From an uncultured Flavobacteriaceae bacterium (GTDB taxonomy: Bacteria > Bacteroidota > Bacteroidia > Flavobacteriales > Flavobacteriaceae): a stretch of 38,999 nt of DNA. Shown here one piece after another: positions 16,444-24,667 of this stretch. The notes below the pieces were generated by a model. It was not told the origin of the DNA and did no database searches. It saw only the letters and a program-made list of their open reading frames with translations. How positions within the stretch are numbered: the first letter of the stretch is position 1; each line of letters opens with the position of its first letter. The translations under genes were made by a program, and so were the position numbers. The stretch spans positions 1 to 38,999 of the forward strand of contig CASIAE010000027.1 in assembly GCA_949372605.1 (NCBI GenBank), written 5' to 3'.

Positions 16444-17157
16444 ATGAAAAAAGCTTTTCACGCGGCTGAAACAAGAGGAAACGCAAATCATGGCTGGCTC
16501 AATGCCAACCATTCCTTTAGTTTTGCCAATTACCATAATCCGGATCGAATGAATTTCGGAGCCCTAAGGGTATTAAATGACGACACCATTGCTGCAGGCA
16601 TGGGTTTTGGAACTCACCCCCATGAAAATATGGAAATCATAACGATTCCTATGGAAGGCGATCTAGAGCACAAAGACAGCATGGGGAACATTGGAGTGAT
16701 AAATGAAGGAGAAATTCAGGTAATGAGCGCTGGCACTGGTGTTCACCATAGCGAATACAACAAAAATGCTGACCAAGCGGTAAAGGTTTTACAGTTGTGG
16801 GTTTTTCCTAAAAAACAAAATGTGACGCCTCGATATGATCAGATGTCCGTCAGGGATTTAAAAAAGCCAAATGACTTTTATCAAGTTTTGTCCCCCAACT
16901 CGGAAGATGAAGGAATGTGGGTTAATCAAGACACTTGGTTTCATTTAGGGGAATTTGATGTTGAGAAATCTCTGGTCTACACAATAAAAAAACCTGGAAA
17001 CGGTGTTTATGTTTTTGTTATTGAAGGCTCGTTGAATGTGGAGGGAGAAAGCCTTAAAAAGCGTGATGCTATTGGGATCTGGGATACGGAAACTATCCGT
17101 TTTACTGTGCAACCTCAGTCTAAAGTGTTACTCGTAGAAGTTCCTATGAAATTTTAA
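16444..17157 (+). CDS. Pirin family protein (cupin; YhhW-like)
   Basis: A 237-aa two-cupin protein. The start M-K-K-A-F-H-A-A-E-T (16444) is preferred over the in-frame ATG at 16432, which would leave almost no leader after the promoter. The first cupin has the pirin metal site: H58 and H60 in F-G-T-H-P-H-E-N-M-E, and H102 and E104 in G-V-H-H-S-E-Y-N. The H-K-D-S-M-G-N block is also conserved in bacterial pirins such as YhhW, which has quercetin dioxygenase activity in vitro. The in vivo role of such proteins is unclear. The second cupin (from about residue 150) lacks a clear metal site, as is usual. Confidence 0.9.
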   Translation: MKKAFHAAETRGNANHGWLNANHSFSFANYHNPDRMNFGALRVLNDDTIAAGMGFGTHPHENMEIITIPMEGDLEHKDSMGNIGVINEGEIQVMSAGTGVHHSEYNKNADQAVKVLQLWVFPKKQNVTPRYDQMSVRDLKKPNDFYQVLSPNSEDEGMWVNQDTWFHLGEFDVEKSLVYTIKKPGNGVYVFVIEGSLNVEGESLKKRDAIGIWDTETIRFTVQPQSKVLLVEVPMKF

Positions 17158-17169
17158 TCAATCAAAATA

Positions 17170-17310
17170 ATGCAAAACAATTCACTTTCCGCTCAGCAAC
17201 TACTTGAGTTATTTAATAAAAAAATTGAAACAGGAGATTACAAAAACGCTGTTCATAAAATAAAAATGATGACCGCCAGAGATATGATCAATGAGATTTT
17301 GACAAATTGA
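17170..17310 (+). CDS. 46-aa small protein, unknown
   Basis: A short ORF starts 12 bases after the pirin stop and encodes a mostly helical, charged peptide (M-Q-N-N-S-L-S-A-Q-Q-L-L-E-L-F, then G-D-Y-K-N-A-V-H-K-I-K-M-M-T-A-R-D). It ends 26 bases before the beta-propeller gene. Codon use and composition look genuine, and the spacing fits co-transcription with pirin. No family is recognised. It resembles small helical proteins rather than a toxin or leader peptide. Confidence 0.5.
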   Translation: MQNNSLSAQQLLELFNKKIETGDYKNAVHKIKMMTARDMINEILTN

Positions 17311-17336
17311 GTTAGATTATTATATTTAATCAAAAA

Positions 17337-18608
17337 ATGAATCGTAGAGTCTTTATTAAAAATACTGGAAGGCTTACTTTAGGATCAGCAATAGTCCCTC
17401 CCATAAATCTACTTAATAATTCAAAATTTAATATAACAGTTAAACAAATTACTAGAGGGAAAAACCATCACTTTTTTGGATATATTGGGCAATCATTAAC
17501 CATCCCCTGGAGTAAAAACGGAGACCGAATCTTATGTATGTCGTCGCCATTTCACGATCATCTTCCTGGTAAAAATGAAGCTGCAACTTTGTCGATTATA
17601 GACCCAAATATAAAAACTGGTGAGTTCAATAAGATTGAAAAATTAGACGAAAGCTTAGGTTGGAACCATCAGCAGGGAACAATGTTATATTGGAATCCTG
17701 ATGCCCCACAGGATGAATTCTTTTTTAACGATCGCGATCCAAAAACAGGAGTTGTATTTACGGTATGTTATGATGTCAACAAAAAAAAGCGCATTAGAGA
17801 ATATCGATACGGACATCGCTCTTTCGGAAATAGCGGCGTTTGCCCCTTGGGAAAATCTTTTCTAGGGATTAATTATGCTCGAATGGCACGCCTAAGACCA
17901 GTAACTGGATATAAAGATGCAACAGATTGGACTACAGGATTTAATGCGCCCAAAGATGATGGGATTATTCATGTTGACATCAAGTCTGGGAAAAAGAAGT
18001 TACTGGTTTCTTTCAAACGAATGGCAGAGGAGCTTGAAAAAAAGGGTTTTCAAGCGAAAGGCAGAAATCTTTTTATCAATCACACCCTGTGGAACAGAAC
18101 CGGTGAGTGGATTTATTTCTTTGTTCGCGCTGGTTGGAAATCTGACAAGGATGGAAAAGAAGGGCTCAATGCAGCTTGTAGCATCAGAGTTGACGGCACT
18201 AATTTCACGGCAGGTCACACACACATTGGTGGACATCCCGAATGGGGAAATGGAACAGAAATCATTGGGAGTCAAAACGGAAAGCAAGTGGTTTATGACA
18301 TTCTTTCTAAAGAAATTATAAGAAACATCGGAGATGAAGTTTCATTTCCAGATCCTTCAGGTGATGTGAGTCTCTCTCCTAACTCGAAACTTTTCGTCAA
18401 TGGTTACAGCTTAAATGGGAAAAATAATTACACGATTTTCGATCTTAAATCCGGCGAATGGGCAAATACACCAGAGTTTAACACAGGTGTTTATAAAAAA
18501 GACCTCAGGATAGATCCCGCTCCTAGATGGAATCGAGAAAGCAATCAAATCTTAGTTTCTGGATTGGATAAAAACGGGATTCGACAGTTATTTATTATCT
18601 CATTATAA
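17337..18608 (+). CDS. Exported beta-propeller-like protein (possible oligogalacturonide-lyase-like)
   Basis: The 423-aa protein begins M-N-R-R-V-F-I-K-N-T-G-R-L-T-L-G-S-A, a Tat-like signal with two arginines. The body shows repeated D-x-x-x-G and W-N/S-x-D/N-G elements (S-K-N-G-D-R-I-L-C; W-N-R-T-G-E-W-I-Y-F; L-S-P-N-S-K-L-F-V-N-G; W-N-R-E-S-N-Q-I-L-V-S-G) like WD40/TolB-type blades. H-T-H-I-G-G-H-P-E-W is a His-rich spot that could bind metal. This layout is seen in PL22 oligogalacturonate lyases and in uncharacterised exported propellers of planctomycetes and Bacteroidota. I cannot assign activity. It is convergent with a sodium:solute symporter gene 12 bases away. Confidence 0.55.
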   Translation: MNRRVFIKNTGRLTLGSAIVPPINLLNNSKFNITVKQITRGKNHHFFGYIGQSLTIPWSKNGDRILCMSSPFHDHLPGKNEAATLSIIDPNIKTGEFNKIEKLDESLGWNHQQGTMLYWNPDAPQDEFFFNDRDPKTGVVFTVCYDVNKKKRIREYRYGHRSFGNSGVCPLGKSFLGINYARMARLRPVTGYKDATDWTTGFNAPKDDGIIHVDIKSGKKKLLVSFKRMAEELEKKGFQAKGRNLFINHTLWNRTGEWIYFFVRAGWKSDKDGKEGLNAACSIRVDGTNFTAGHTHIGGHPEWGNGTEIIGSQNGKQVVYDILSKEIIRNIGDEVSFPDPSGDVSLSPNSKLFVNGYSLNGKNNYTIFDLKSGEWANTPEFNTGVYKKDLRIDPAPRWNRESNQILVSGLDKNGIRQLFIISL

Positions 18609-18620
18609 AGTAATAAAAAA

Positions 18621-20432
18621 CTACAGGACGTTTACCTTGATTTTTTTCCAAATCTTGATTAAGAAAAAGCCAGAAATCACCGCTCCTGTAGTCGCTATCA
18701 TGGCATTCTGTTGCTCACCATAAATCCAGTAGCCAGTTGCAAACATCGCGCTATAGATCATTCCACAACCCAAGAGCATTGCAAGTATTCCCGAAGGGAC
18801 ACTCCATTCTACATCTTTGTCTTTTATAACTATGTTCTCAGCTTCAGCATCTTTCAATACCTTATCCCACCCTGGACCTCCTGGCTGGATTTTCTTATAA
18901 AAAGATTGGAGGACTTCGTTACTTTCGGGCTGTGTAAGATAGGTGACGCCAACCCAAATAACAGAAGTGACCAAAACGATCATTGGAAACTCAGACCAGC
19001 TTGGCATTAAGCCACGTTCAGCACCAAAGAAGAAGGTGCCTAAAGGGGTTAGTTTTAATAAAATAGATACAATCCCAGAGGAAAACATTGCGGAGATTTC
19101 ACTCCACGCATTGATTCGCCACCAAAACCATCGAAGTATAAAAATCAAACCGGTTCCTGCTCCAAAGGTTAACAGTATGTCAAATATCTGTAATGCACTT
19201 TGAAGCAACAATGCTAGCATTGCACTAAGAATCATCAAAACTACTGTTGATATTCTTCCTACAGCAACCAATCTTTTTTCGGATGCATTGGGATTAATTT
19301 GATTTTTGTAAAAATCAAATACCATGTAGGACGATCCCCAGTTCAATTGAGTTGAAATCGTGCTCATATAGGCAGCGATTAATGACGCCAACACCAGTCC
19401 TAATAATCCCGCGGGGAGTTTAACCAACATTGCTGAGTAAGCAAGATCATGGCCCAGTTTATCATCGGCTATATTCGGAAATGCATCTTTGATGCTTGCC
19501 AAATCAGGGAAGACAACTAAGGAAGCCAGGGCAACCAAAATCCATGGCCAAGGACGCAATGCATAATGCATAATATTGAAGAAAAGAGTTGCTCCAATGG
19601 CGTGATTTTCATTTTTAGAAGCCAACATTCTTTGGGCGATATAACCTCCTCCACCTGGCTCAGCTCCTGGATACCATGAACTCCACCATTGCACCGCAAG
19701 GGGAATAATCAATAGAGTTATCATCGCATCAGCATCAGAAAAATCAGGTAGTATTGAAAGTTTATCCGCTACATTTTCGTTGGCCAACAAGGCTTGTATT
19801 CCTCCTACTTCGGGAATATTCACCAAATAATAGGCTGCTCCTATCGAGCCCGCCATTGCGACAAAGAACAAAAGAAAGTCAGTATAAACTACTCCCCTAA
19901 AGCCTCCCAATGCACTAAAAGTTACGGTGACTAAACCTGCGCTGATTACTGTTTGCCATGGCTCTAGTCCTAGCATAATTCCACCAATTTTAATGGCTGC
20001 TAGGGTTACGGAAGACATCGTGATCACATTGAATATTACCCCTAAATAAACGGCTCTAAATTTTCTTAAAAAACTTGCGGGTTTACCACCATAGCGAAAT
20101 TCATAAAACTCAATATCTGTATTCACATTTGATTTACGCCACAATTTCGCATAAACAAAAACCGTCAATAATCCTGTAATTAAAAAAGCCCACCAGACCC
20201 AGTTTCCGGAGACACCGTTATTTCTCACAATGTCTGTAACAAGGTTTGGAGTATCTGTTGAAAAAGTCGTTGCAACCATTGATATCCCCAACAACCACCA
20301 GGGCATGTTCCTTCCCGAAAGAAAAAATTCATTTGAAGAGGTTCCTGCTTTTTTGGAGACGTAGACTCCGATAAACAAAGTAATAGAAAAAAAAGTAGCT
20401 ATAATTGTCCAGTCGAGACCTGATAATTGCAT
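18621..20432 (-). CDS. Sodium:solute symporter (SSS family)
   Basis: This intact 603-aa polytopic membrane protein begins at residue 8 with a first membrane helix and then S-S-N-E-F-F-L-S-G-R-N-M-P-W-W, the SSS family signature after helix 1. S-T-D-T-P-N-L and G-G-F-R-G-V-V-Y-T-D carry further conserved elements, the latter being the G-G-x-x-x-V-x-x-T-D motif of the family. About 13-15 hydrophobic segments can be seen. The substrate (sugar, organic acid, amino acid) is not predictable from sequence alone. The neighbouring exported propeller might process its substrate, but the two genes are convergent. Confidence 0.85.
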   Translation of the reverse strand: MQLSGLDWTIIATFFSITLFIGVYVSKKAGTSSNEFFLSGRNMPWWLLGISMVATTFSTDTPNLVTDIVRNNGVSGNWVWWAFLITGLLTVFVYAKLWRKSNVNTDIEFYEFRYGGKPASFLRKFRAVYLGVIFNVITMSSVTLAAIKIGGIMLGLEPWQTVISAGLVTVTFSALGGFRGVVYTDFLLFFVAMAGSIGAAYYLVNIPEVGGIQALLANENVADKLSILPDFSDADAMITLLIIPLAVQWWSSWYPGAEPGGGGYIAQRMLASKNENHAIGATLFFNIMHYALRPWPWILVALASLVVFPDLASIKDAFPNIADDKLGHDLAYSAMLVKLPAGLLGLVLASLIAAYMSTISTQLNWGSSYMVFDFYKNQINPNASEKRLVAVGRISTVVLMILSAMLALLLQSALQIFDILLTFGAGTGLIFILRWFWWRINAWSEISAMFSSGIVSILLKLTPLGTFFFGAERGLMPSWSEFPMIVLVTSVIWVGVTYLTQPESNEVLQSFYKKIQPGGPGWDKVLKDAEAENIVIKDKDVEWSVPSGILAMLLGCGMIYSAMFATGYWIYGEQQNAMIATTGAVISGFFLIKIWKKIKVNVL

Positions 20433-20555
20433 GTTAAGATGTTTTGTAGGTCCGAATTTACATTTTTTGATTGAAATGCCTACAAAATCTTGTTAAAGAA
20501 ACTCGATGTTTCGCAATTTCAAACTAGGTTTGTGGTGTCTATATTTATTTTAAAC

Positions 20556-21257
20556 ATGACTAAAAAATTATTTAAATCCTATAAAATCCTTCCTACAGCA
20601 TTTATGTTGTCTAGGTTTAATCTTTATATATTGATGTGTTTTTCGTTTTTTGTGTTCAGAGTTTCTGCTCAATTTGAAAAAAACAATAGTACCATAAAAT
20701 TTCCTTCCGACCCAAACGAAAAATCACTTTTCGAGGTTCCAGAAGAAAGCCCCTTTCTAAAAGGTGACTTTTTAAACAAACCACTTGACATTTCCTCACC
20801 GAAAAACAACAACCCAAAGATAAACATGGAGAATCAAGAAAGGTTTCTTGATCCTGGGGATTATTATCTGACAAAATTAAAGGGCAAAAAAGGAGAGGAT
20901 GATAAAAACCCCAATAATTATAAATCCAATCAGTATCTCGGCGATTATCGGGTTGAGGGTGACGATGTGAGAATAATTTTTAGAGATCATGAATATCCTG
21001 ACGGTGATCGGGTGAGAATTCTTCACAATGATGACGTGATCCGAGCGAATGTTTTATTAGTGGAACGATTCGTCGGTCTGGTTGTCGAATTAGTTCCTGG
21101 GTTTAATAAAATCGACTTTATCGCCCTAAATCAGGGGACCTCTGGCCCTAACACCGCGGAAGTTAGGGTATACGATGAAGCGGGAAATTTGACAGCTGCA
21201 AATCAATGGAATCTTGCGACTGGCGTAAAGGCTACTTTTATTATTGTTAAAGAATAA
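20556..21257 (+). CDS. Conserved flavobacterial secreted protein, unknown function
   Basis: An upstream ATG at 20490 is possible, but M-T-K-K-L-F-K (20556) or the later M-L-S-R-F (20613) gives a better signal peptide: L-Y-I-L-M-C-F-S-F-F-V-F-R-V-S-A with cleavage before Q-F. The mature protein has a low-complexity Asn/Pro/Lys region. Its C-terminal domain of about 100 residues (Y-L-G-D-Y-R-V-E-G-D-D-V-R-I-I, F-R-D-H-E-Y-P-D-G-D-R-V-R-I, L-N-Q-G-T-S-G-P-N-T-A-E-V) I recall as common in marine flavobacteria without a known role. It ends in K-A-T-F-I-I-V-K-E. A beta-sandwich fold is likely. It is single, with small membrane genes convergent to it. Confidence 0.65.
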   Translation: MTKKLFKSYKILPTAFMLSRFNLYILMCFSFFVFRVSAQFEKNNSTIKFPSDPNEKSLFEVPEESPFLKGDFLNKPLDISSPKNNNPKINMENQERFLDPGDYYLTKLKGKKGEDDKNPNNYKSNQYLGDYRVEGDDVRIIFRDHEYPDGDRVRILHNDDVIRANVLLVERFVGLVVELVPGFNKIDFIALNQGTSGPNTAEVRVYDEAGNLTAANQWNLATGVKATFIIVKE

Positions 21258-21270
21258 CTCGCTTCAAAAT

Positions 21271-21438
21271 TTATTTTTTCTTTCTAAACAGCAATAATCC
21301 CAAAAGTAGAAATACAATCCCCCCAAAAAGATAAGGGGTGTCAATGAAAGAAAGTTTCGAGTGCATTAAATAAACTACATAGAAGCATACGGCAGCCAAA
21401 AGAAGAAAAATAATCCTAAATATCTTTTTTAAATTCAT
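21271..21438 (-). CDS. 55-aa two-helix membrane protein, unknown
   Basis: A short minus-strand ORF starts M-N-L-K-K-I-F-R-I-I-F. It encodes two hydrophobic segments (residues 8-25 and 37-52) joined by a short loop with S-F-I-D-T-P-Y-L-F-G-G, and ends F-R-K-K-K. It begins 17 bases after the next small membrane gene, in the same direction. It is too short to be assigned to a family, but composition and clean coding frame support a real gene. Confidence 0.55.
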   Translation of the reverse strand: MNLKKIFRIIFLLLAAVCFYVVYLMHSKLSFIDTPYLFGGIVFLLLGLLLFRKKK

Positions 21439-21454
21439 GGTTAGGGTTTAAATA

Positions 21455-21640
21455 CTATTTTTTAATTTCTTTTGACTTATCAGAAATAACCAAAAGTGAC
21501 AAGATACCAAAAACACCAAATAGAAAACCAATAAAAAATCCAAAGCGATGCGATCTTCCCTTTTTAATAGATAAATAGGCGCCCAGAGCGCCAAAAGCAA
21601 CCGCAAATGCGGTTGATAATAACAGTAATGAGGTGGTCAA
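21455..21640 (-). CDS. 61-aa small membrane protein, unknown
   Basis: The ORF encodes two membrane segments (M-T-T-S-L-L-L-L-S-T-A-F-A-V-A-F-G-A-L-G-A and F-G-F-F-I-G-F-L-F-G-V-F-G-I-L-S-L) with a basic loop K-K-G-R-S-H-R. It lies 8 bases after the ABA4-like gene and is followed by another small membrane gene, suggesting one operon. I do not recognise a named family. Confidence 0.55.
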   Translation of the reverse strand: MTTSLLLLSTAFAVAFGALGAYLSIKKGRSHRFGFFIGFLFGVFGILSLLVISDKSKEIKK

Positions 21641-21648
21641 TTCGTTGT

Positions 21649-22072
21649 TTATTTTAGTTTATTATTTAAACCCAAAATGATAGTATAAAACAAAATTCCT
21701 ACAGGACCCAAAATAAAAGTAAACCCCAAAGGGAGAATCACATATCCATGTTTAAGCTTCCTTTGCTGACTGTCTTTAAGCATCCAACAGCCTACCCAAA
21801 AATCGAAGGCCAAGTAGTGAAGCCATCCTGCTGCAACTCCTTCGGGTGTGGCGTTTTGAAACATCACAGTTAGCCCTTCTAGTGAAGTGAAATCTCCAGA
21901 CATTGCGCCTTCTGCATTTAATAAAAAATAAACATACCCCAAGGCGACTAATAGTGGTACCCAAGGATAATTTGTTATCTTTTGAGTGATTTGTCTGCTT
22001 TGGGAAAAGCAATAATATCATCCAAAAAATTATTATTCCGGTGTTAAAAATGTTAAATACAATTTCGAGCAT
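21649..22072 (-). pseudogene. ABA4-like (DUF4281) membrane protein, one frameshift
   Basis: The N-terminal piece starts M-L-E-I-V-F-N-I-F-N-T-G and the C-terminal piece runs Y-V-Y-F-L-L-N-A-E-G to the end at 21649. The second frame begins earlier as I-T-N-Y-P-W-V-P-L-L-V-A-L-G, so one base change around 22000 joins them into about 141 aa. Blocks G-W-L-H-Y-L-A-F-D-F-W-V-G and L-G-P-V-G-I-L-F-Y match ABA4-like proteins, named after the plant protein involved in neoxanthin formation. In bacteria such proteins occur with unknown role, sometimes beside carotenoid genes. No carotenoid gene is visible here. Confidence 0.7.
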
Positions 22073-22139
22073 CTTTATATTTTAGGTTAAAAATAAAGCC
22101 ATTTTTTTTAATGCGCTTTGCTAACACAGGTTTTTATTT

Positions 22140-22589
22140 ATGAAAATTTTTAAAGATATCAGAGGAAATAGAATTGATCCCATTGCGCACACTCTGAAAA
22201 TTCTGAGAGACTATCCAAACGTTCAAATGCATATAGGAACGGATTCTCAAAATGTGGGTAAAAAAACTAAATATGCAACAGTAATCGCCTACCGATTTGG
22301 CAGTAGAGGCGTTCATTATATTTTAAATAAAAAAATTGAACCGTTAAATAAAGACATTTGGACGCGTCTTTGGAAAGAAGCAGAAATGAGCATTGATGTC
22401 GCAGAGTGGCTGACCCATCAAGTCAATGTCCGTGTTGAGATTGATATGGATTATAACAGTGACGAGAGTTTTAAATCTCATAAGTTAATTGCAGCAACCA
22501 AGGGCTGGGCAAACTCGTTGGGATATAAAGTTAATGTTAAGCCAGACAATCAGATTGCCACTCGAGCAGCAGACTATCATTGTAAGTAA
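22140..22589 (+). CDS. YkuK-family RNase-H-fold protein (DUF458)
   Basis: This 149-aa protein has the family's signature M-H-I-G-T-D-S-Q near residues 30-37, with D35 as the predicted metal-binding aspartate of an RNase-H-like fold. It also has V-E-I-D-M-D-Y-N (two acidic residues) around 100-107 and K-P-D-N-Q-I-A-T-R-A-A-D at the end. These acidic positions agree with an active site. Members are predicted nucleases or nucleic-acid binding proteins of unknown biological role. Length is typical. The gene lies in divergent orientation from the ABA4-like gene, with 67 bases between. Confidence 0.8.
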   Translation: MKIFKDIRGNRIDPIAHTLKILRDYPNVQMHIGTDSQNVGKKTKYATVIAYRFGSRGVHYILNKKIEPLNKDIWTRLWKEAEMSIDVAEWLTHQVNVRVEIDMDYNSDESFKSHKLIAATKGWANSLGYKVNVKPDNQIATRAADYHCK

Positions 22590-22590
22590 T

Positions 22591-23625
22591 TTAGAGTAGT
22601 CCTTTCGTTATTTTTTCAACACCAAACCGTATTACGTCAGTTACAGGGAGTCCAGTTTCCTTTTCAACTTTTCGAATACTTTCTCTGGCCTCTTCTAAAG
22701 AAAGCTTGGCGGTGTTTAATGCAATTCCGATTACTTTGGGATGTCCATAAGTTCCGCATACGGATGCCATGGCTTCATTCAATTGGATGAATTCTTTTAG
22801 GTTAGGGATTTGAATTGATTCAGGATTCCTCAAGGTGGTTTTGTCAGCACGATGACATAGAATCATATGGGTTGGGCAACTCCCTCGCATTAACGGCAAT
22901 GTTGCAGTGCTCCCAGGATGAAGAAGAGATCCTTGCCCTTCTATAATCAATAAATCATTGTCTTTTTGATCGATTACCAATTGTTCAATTGCGCCACAGG
23001 CATGGTCAACTTTTAGCGCATCAAGCGGAACGCCTTTCCCCATGATTGTGATGCCAATTTGACCTGTAGCAATAAATCCAGCACCAATTTTTCTTTGTTT
23101 TGCCCAATGGTAAATTTCTAAGCCGGCAGTCATCTTTCCTACTGCCATATCGGTACCAATCATCAAAACTCTTTTGTTGGCTAAATCGTTGGCTTTAGCC
23201 GTTGCAACATCAGAAACAGACTTAGGTATTCTTACATCCCATATCCATTGATTTAAATTGTTTTGTGTATGCTTATTAAACTGATAATTAAGATTTTCAT
23301 GAAGACCATTGACAATGCTCAGACCTTTCAAAATCGCTAATTTAATTACAGGCATCCAATTTTGTGGTATTTCCCCACCTGAGGGAGCAATTCCCAATAT
23401 CAAAACCTCCGCACCTTTTTCAATCACTTCATTTAGGGTGGCACAGATTGGAACATCCCTATCCAAATCGTATTCTAAATTAATATTACTCCCAGCATGT
23501 TCCGAGTCTATAACACCAACAATCGGGTTAGTGAGATAACGCAAAACTCCCAATCCCATTTTTCCAAAATCACTATGCAAGTAACCCTGCATAAAAATCG
23601 CAACTTTTTGATCTGATTTAAGCAT
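22591..23625 (-). CDS. dgcN: DUF1611 protein, DgcN-like D-glutamate N-acetyltransferase
   Basis: The 344-aa DUF1611 protein has a P-loop-like element G-T-D-M-A-V-G-K-M-T (157-166) and a later I-I-E-G-Q-G-S-L-L-H-P block (about 243-253), both conserved in the family. The start overlaps the end of the dipeptide epimerase gene by 8 bases. In marine bacteria, DgcN was shown to acetylate D-glutamate and the neighbouring enolase-family DgcA to racemise the product to N-acetyl-L-glutamate. The same adjacency here supports that assignment. Whether this flavobacterium uses D-glutamate is inference. The gene is intact. Confidence 0.8.
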   Translation of the reverse strand: MLKSDQKVAIFMQGYLHSDFGKMGLGVLRYLTNPIVGVIDSEHAGSNINLEYDLDRDVPICATLNEVIEKGAEVLILGIAPSGGEIPQNWMPVIKLAILKGLSIVNGLHENLNYQFNKHTQNNLNQWIWDVRIPKSVSDVATAKANDLANKRVLMIGTDMAVGKMTAGLEIYHWAKQRKIGAGFIATGQIGITIMGKGVPLDALKVDHACGAIEQLVIDQKDNDLLIIEGQGSLLHPGSTATLPLMRGSCPTHMILCHRADKTTLRNPESIQIPNLKEFIQLNEAMASVCGTYGHPKVIGIALNTAKLSLEEARESIRKVEKETGLPVTDVIRFGVEKITKGLL

Positions 23626-24667
23626 AATACTTCTCTTTTAAAATACCTCCATGGCCTGGAACTTGATCTTGTATTGAAATTCCATCCAACATCCTAACTC
23701 CAAAGGCTGGATCTGGAGCTAAGTTATAATGTGAGTCAAGATCAATGTGATCTATTGCTCCTGAAATCGAAGCTGCTGCTGCAATCGACACCGAAGATTC
23801 GCTCATGCAACCAATCATCGTTTTGAGTGAAAAAGATTTAGCCGTTTCAATTATTTTCAAAGCCCCCGTGAGCCCTCCACACTTCATAAGCTTTATGTTC
23901 ACCCCGTCTACATGTTTGGCCCATTTGTGAATGTCATCAGCATAACGGCAGGACTCATCTAGAAAAATAGGGAGAGGTCGATTGGAAAATAAATATTTTA
24001 ATTCGGCCTCCTGTCCTTCTTCAAGGGGTTGTTCTATGTAGTCCACTCCTCTTTCCGCGAGCCATTTCATCATGTGAATTGCATCAGGCGTATTCCATCC
24101 GCCATTGGCATCGACCCTCAATTTAACGTCATATTTTTTTGCAGTATCCAAGACCTGAGCAAACATTTCCTTGTCCGCATCAAGGCCCTCTGGGGAGCCT
24201 AATTTTACCTTCAAGGCCTTTGTTGAAGTTCCGTCTAACAACAGAGGGATTCTCTGTTTAACAACCTCCGGGGTGTTGATCCCTATCGTGACTGAAGTAG
24301 GAACTGTAGGGAGCGGAAAGTTTAACAAACGGTGAAGCGGCAAAATGGCTTTTTTGGCTTTCCAGTCCCAAATAGCAATGTCTAATCCTGCAAGGGCACA
24401 AGATGCCGTTTTCATCTCCCGAGCTCTGAGTGTTATTTCTTGAGGGCTTAAGTTTTCAATTCCACTTTTAATCAGCTGAATTAATTGCTCTTTGACTTCT
24501 GCGATAGTACCCGCATTTTCATTTTTTCCAGGAGCTGCCTCTCCCCAGCCAGTGATTCCATCTCGATGGTAAGCCACAAAAAGGTTGGAAGAATCACCCC
24601 TTACACCGCGACTGATTGCTAAAGGAAATCTTTTTTTTAATAAAACTTCATGAAATTTAATTTCCAT
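23618..24667 (-). CDS. dgcA: Enolase-superfamily dipeptide epimerase, DgcA-like racemase
   Basis: The 349-aa protein has every catalytic element of the muconate-lactonizing subgroup: K153-x-K155 in L-K-V-K-L-G, D186 in R-V-D-A-N-G-G, E212 in I-E-Q-P-L-E, D237 in F-L-D-E-S, and K259 in G-V-N-I-K-L. The two-lysine arrangement allows 1,1-proton transfer, i.e. epimerisation or racemisation. Alone it would be called L-Ala-D/L-Glu epimerase (YcjG/YkfB). Coupled to the DUF1611 gene it more likely racemises N-acetyl-D-glutamate (DgcA). Its start overlaps the end of the VanZ gene by 11 bases. The three genes probably form one transcript. Confidence 0.85.
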   Translation of the reverse strand: MEIKFHEVLLKKRFPLAISRGVRGDSSNLFVAYHRDGITGWGEAAPGKNENAGTIAEVKEQLIQLIKSGIENLSPQEITLRAREMKTASCALAGLDIAIWDWKAKKAILPLHRLLNFPLPTVPTSVTIGINTPEVVKQRIPLLLDGTSTKALKVKLGSPEGLDADKEMFAQVLDTAKKYDVKLRVDANGGWNTPDAIHMMKWLAERGVDYIEQPLEEGQEAELKYLFSNRPLPIFLDESCRYADDIHKWAKHVDGVNIKLMKCGGLTGALKIIETAKSFSLKTMIGCMSESSVSIAAAASISGAIDHIDLDSHYNLAPDPAFGVRMLDGISIQDQVPGHGGILKEKYYA

